The notes beneath the pieces are model-generated. The model did no database searches. It worked only from the letters and a program-made list of their open reading frames with translations, and had not been told where the DNA came from. Of a stretch of 6,540 nucleotides of DNA, positions 5,386 to 6,540 are shown one piece after another. Within the stretch, counting starts at the first letter, position 1, and the number at the start of each line of letters is the position of its first letter. Both the position numbers and the translations under genes were made by a program. The stretch is from Bacteroidia bacterium. GTDB lineage: Bacteria > Bacteroidota > Bacteroidia > Bacteroidales > CAJPTX01. The stretch is taken from NCBI GenBank assembly GCA_905373665.1, contig CAJPTV010000114.1, positions 1-6,540 on the forward strand. Direction: 5' to 3'.

Positions 5386-6540
5386 TTAGAATGTGAGAGT
5401 CAACCCGCCAGAGATTGTTCGCATCGCCTTGTAACCGACCGAACGCGTAAAGCGTGGGTCAAAGCCCTTACGAGCTGAGAAGAGCCATACGTTGTCAGCT
5501 ACGACATAGAGACGGAGGCTACCAAGCCCAATCCGATCGAGCCATTCTTTCTTGAATGTATAGCCCAAGGTGAGGTTGTCAATTGAGAGATAAGAGCGAC
5601 TTGTGAGGAAGTAGTCAGACGTGGCAGACGCATAGGAATTCTTTTCCATGCGGACATACTTTCCTTTCTTATTCGGACTCCAGCTTTCCAACAAATCTTT
5701 ATGCATCGCACGCCCTAATGTCCCTGGGTTCATTAGGAGACGATACGAACCGTCGATGCGACGTCCGCCAAGCGCATAGCCAAAAGCGGCAGAAAAGTCA
5801 AAACCGTAGAAATCTACACTCGTCCCGAAACCACCCACGAGCTTCGCACTCAAGTCTTTGAAATAGGTACGGTTTTCGATTTCAGACGCCTTGTTCCAGT
5901 CGGTCGTCGTGCTACCATCTGCTAGCTTCCACGTAGCTTGTCCTTGTTCGTTGACACCTGCCCACTTAGGAAGGAGGAGATCATACAACGAACCACCCTC
6001 TTTGTAGACATTATACCCATCGACATGCCCGTAAGTGGTGCGATTCCATTCGGCAGGAAGCTTGGTTAATTTGTTCGTAACGTGACCGCCATTGACAAAA
6101 ACCGACCACTCGATGTTTTTACTCTTGTAGGGCACGCCCCGTAGTTCGAAATCTACCCCTGTGTTAGACATCGAACCGATGTTATCCCAGTAGGAGCTAT
6201 AACCAGAAGACGGAGGCACGGTCAATTGGAACAACATATCTGTCACCTCGCGGCGATAAAACTCCACGCCCCCCGTCAAGCGATGACGGAAGAATGCGAA
6301 CTCAACCCCCACATTAAGATTGTGACTAGTCTCCCACGTTAGGTTCGGATTTCCTTTTGAGGCGAAGCTAAGCGAGAACTTATCGTTGAGGTTACGTACA
6401 CGATAAAGGTCAGTATAAGGGAAATTAGCCGTAGAGGGGAGGTTGTCGTTCCCTTGTACACCGTAGCTAGCCTTAAGCTTCAGGAGGTCTAGGAAGCTAC
6501 GCGTAGATTCCATAAAGCTTTCGCTAGAGAGCATCCACGA
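5386..6540 (-). CDS. SusC/RagA-family TonB-linked outer-membrane transporter, C-terminal part (5' end beyond window)
   Basis: The reading frame runs open to the window edge, so only the last 384 residues are visible, roughly the C-terminal third of a protein of about 1000. The ATG at 6534 is internal, not the start: the residues before and around it (SWMLSSESFM) continue the family pattern. The visible part is the C-terminal half of the 22-stranded barrel. It holds the SusC landmarks LKLKASYGVQGNDN near the beginning, NPNLTWETSHNLNVGVEF, NIGSMSNTGVDFELRG, SYLSIDNLTLGYTF and LYVVADNVWLF, and it ends in SGGLTLTF, whose terminal Phe is the usual outer-membrane assembly signal. The signal peptide, carboxypeptidase-like domain, TonB box and plug lie outside the window. 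The protein should form the pore closed by the SusD-type lipoprotein encoded next and be energised by TonB-ExbBD. Confidence 0.95.
   Translation of the reverse strand, partial: SWMLSSESFMESTRSFLDLLKLKASYGVQGNDNLPSTANFPYTDLYRVRNLNDKFSLSFASKGNPNLTWETSHNLNVGVEFAFFRHRLTGGVEFYRREVTDMLFQLTVPPSSGYSSYWDNIGSMSNTGVDFELRGVPYKSKNIEWSVFVNGGHVTNKLTKLPAEWNRTTYGHVDGYNVYKEGGSLYDLLLPKWAGVNEQGQATWKLADGSTTTDWNKASEIENRTYFKDLSAKLVGGFGTSVDFYGFDFSAAFGYALGGRRIDGSYRLLMNPGTLGRAMHKDLLESWSPNKKGKYVRMEKNSYASATSDYFLTSRSYLSIDNLTLGYTFKKEWLDRIGLGSLRLYVVADNVWLFSARKGFDPRFTRSVGYKAMRTISGGLTLTF

Noticed and set aside
1..6540. CRISPR arrays, tRNA or rRNA genes, insertion sequences, integrase sites, toxin-antitoxin or defence genes
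   Set aside because: None was seen: there are no regularly spaced repeats, no transposase or integrase reading frame, and all substantial minus-strand frames are accounted for by five housekeeping or envelope genes.

Overview
The window reads as chromosomal DNA from an anaerobic Bacteroidota bacterium, most likely Porphyromonas or a close relative. The evidence is a SusC/SusD outer-membrane uptake pair, promoter-like sequences close to the Bacteroidota -7 consensus TAnnTTTG, a Cbp1-type coiled-coil lipoprotein typical of Bacteroidales, and an NfnAB-type flavin/iron-sulfur oxidoreductase typical of anaerobes. The genus is an inference; no rRNA or other species marker is present. All five supported genes lie on the minus strand, so they are transcribed from right to left.

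Right part (6540 down to 3634): the C-terminal part of a SusC-type TonB-dependent transporter enters from the window edge. After a 21-base gap comes a complete SusD-type lipoprotein, and then a strong intrinsic terminator. The two proteins should form an outer-membrane barrel with a surface lid that imports an oligomeric nutrient. The substrate cannot be read from this window because no glycoside hydrolase, peptidase or sigma/anti-sigma gene is visible beside them.

Middle part (3594 to 2643): a promoter-like sequence sits just ahead of a 300-residue lipoprotein with a long coiled coil and the C-terminal domain of the Cbp1 (collagen-binding glycoprotein adhesin) family. It carries three copies of the Bacteroidota O-glycosylation motif.

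The 276-base gap (2642 to 2367) has no gene. It holds a perfect TAnnTTTG -7 match inside an inverted repeat, followed by about 190 bases of potential mRNA leader. The leader contains a stem with a GTAA tetraloop, short direct repeats and two interleaved inverted repeats that could form alternative structures or a pseudoknot. This is the least explained part of the window.

Left part (2366 to 105): a tight two-gene operon encodes NfnA (FAD and [2Fe-2S]) and NfnB (FAD, NADP(H) site, two [4Fe-4S] clusters). This complex links the NADH, NADPH and ferredoxin pools in anaerobes; NfnB-type proteins are often labelled glutamate synthase small subunit. The last 104 bases hold no supported gene, and the outer 60 are unusually GC-rich.

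No new defence, mobile or biosynthetic system is visible. The window is mostly ordinary Bacteroidota chromosome; the nfnAB leader is the best candidate for follow-up.
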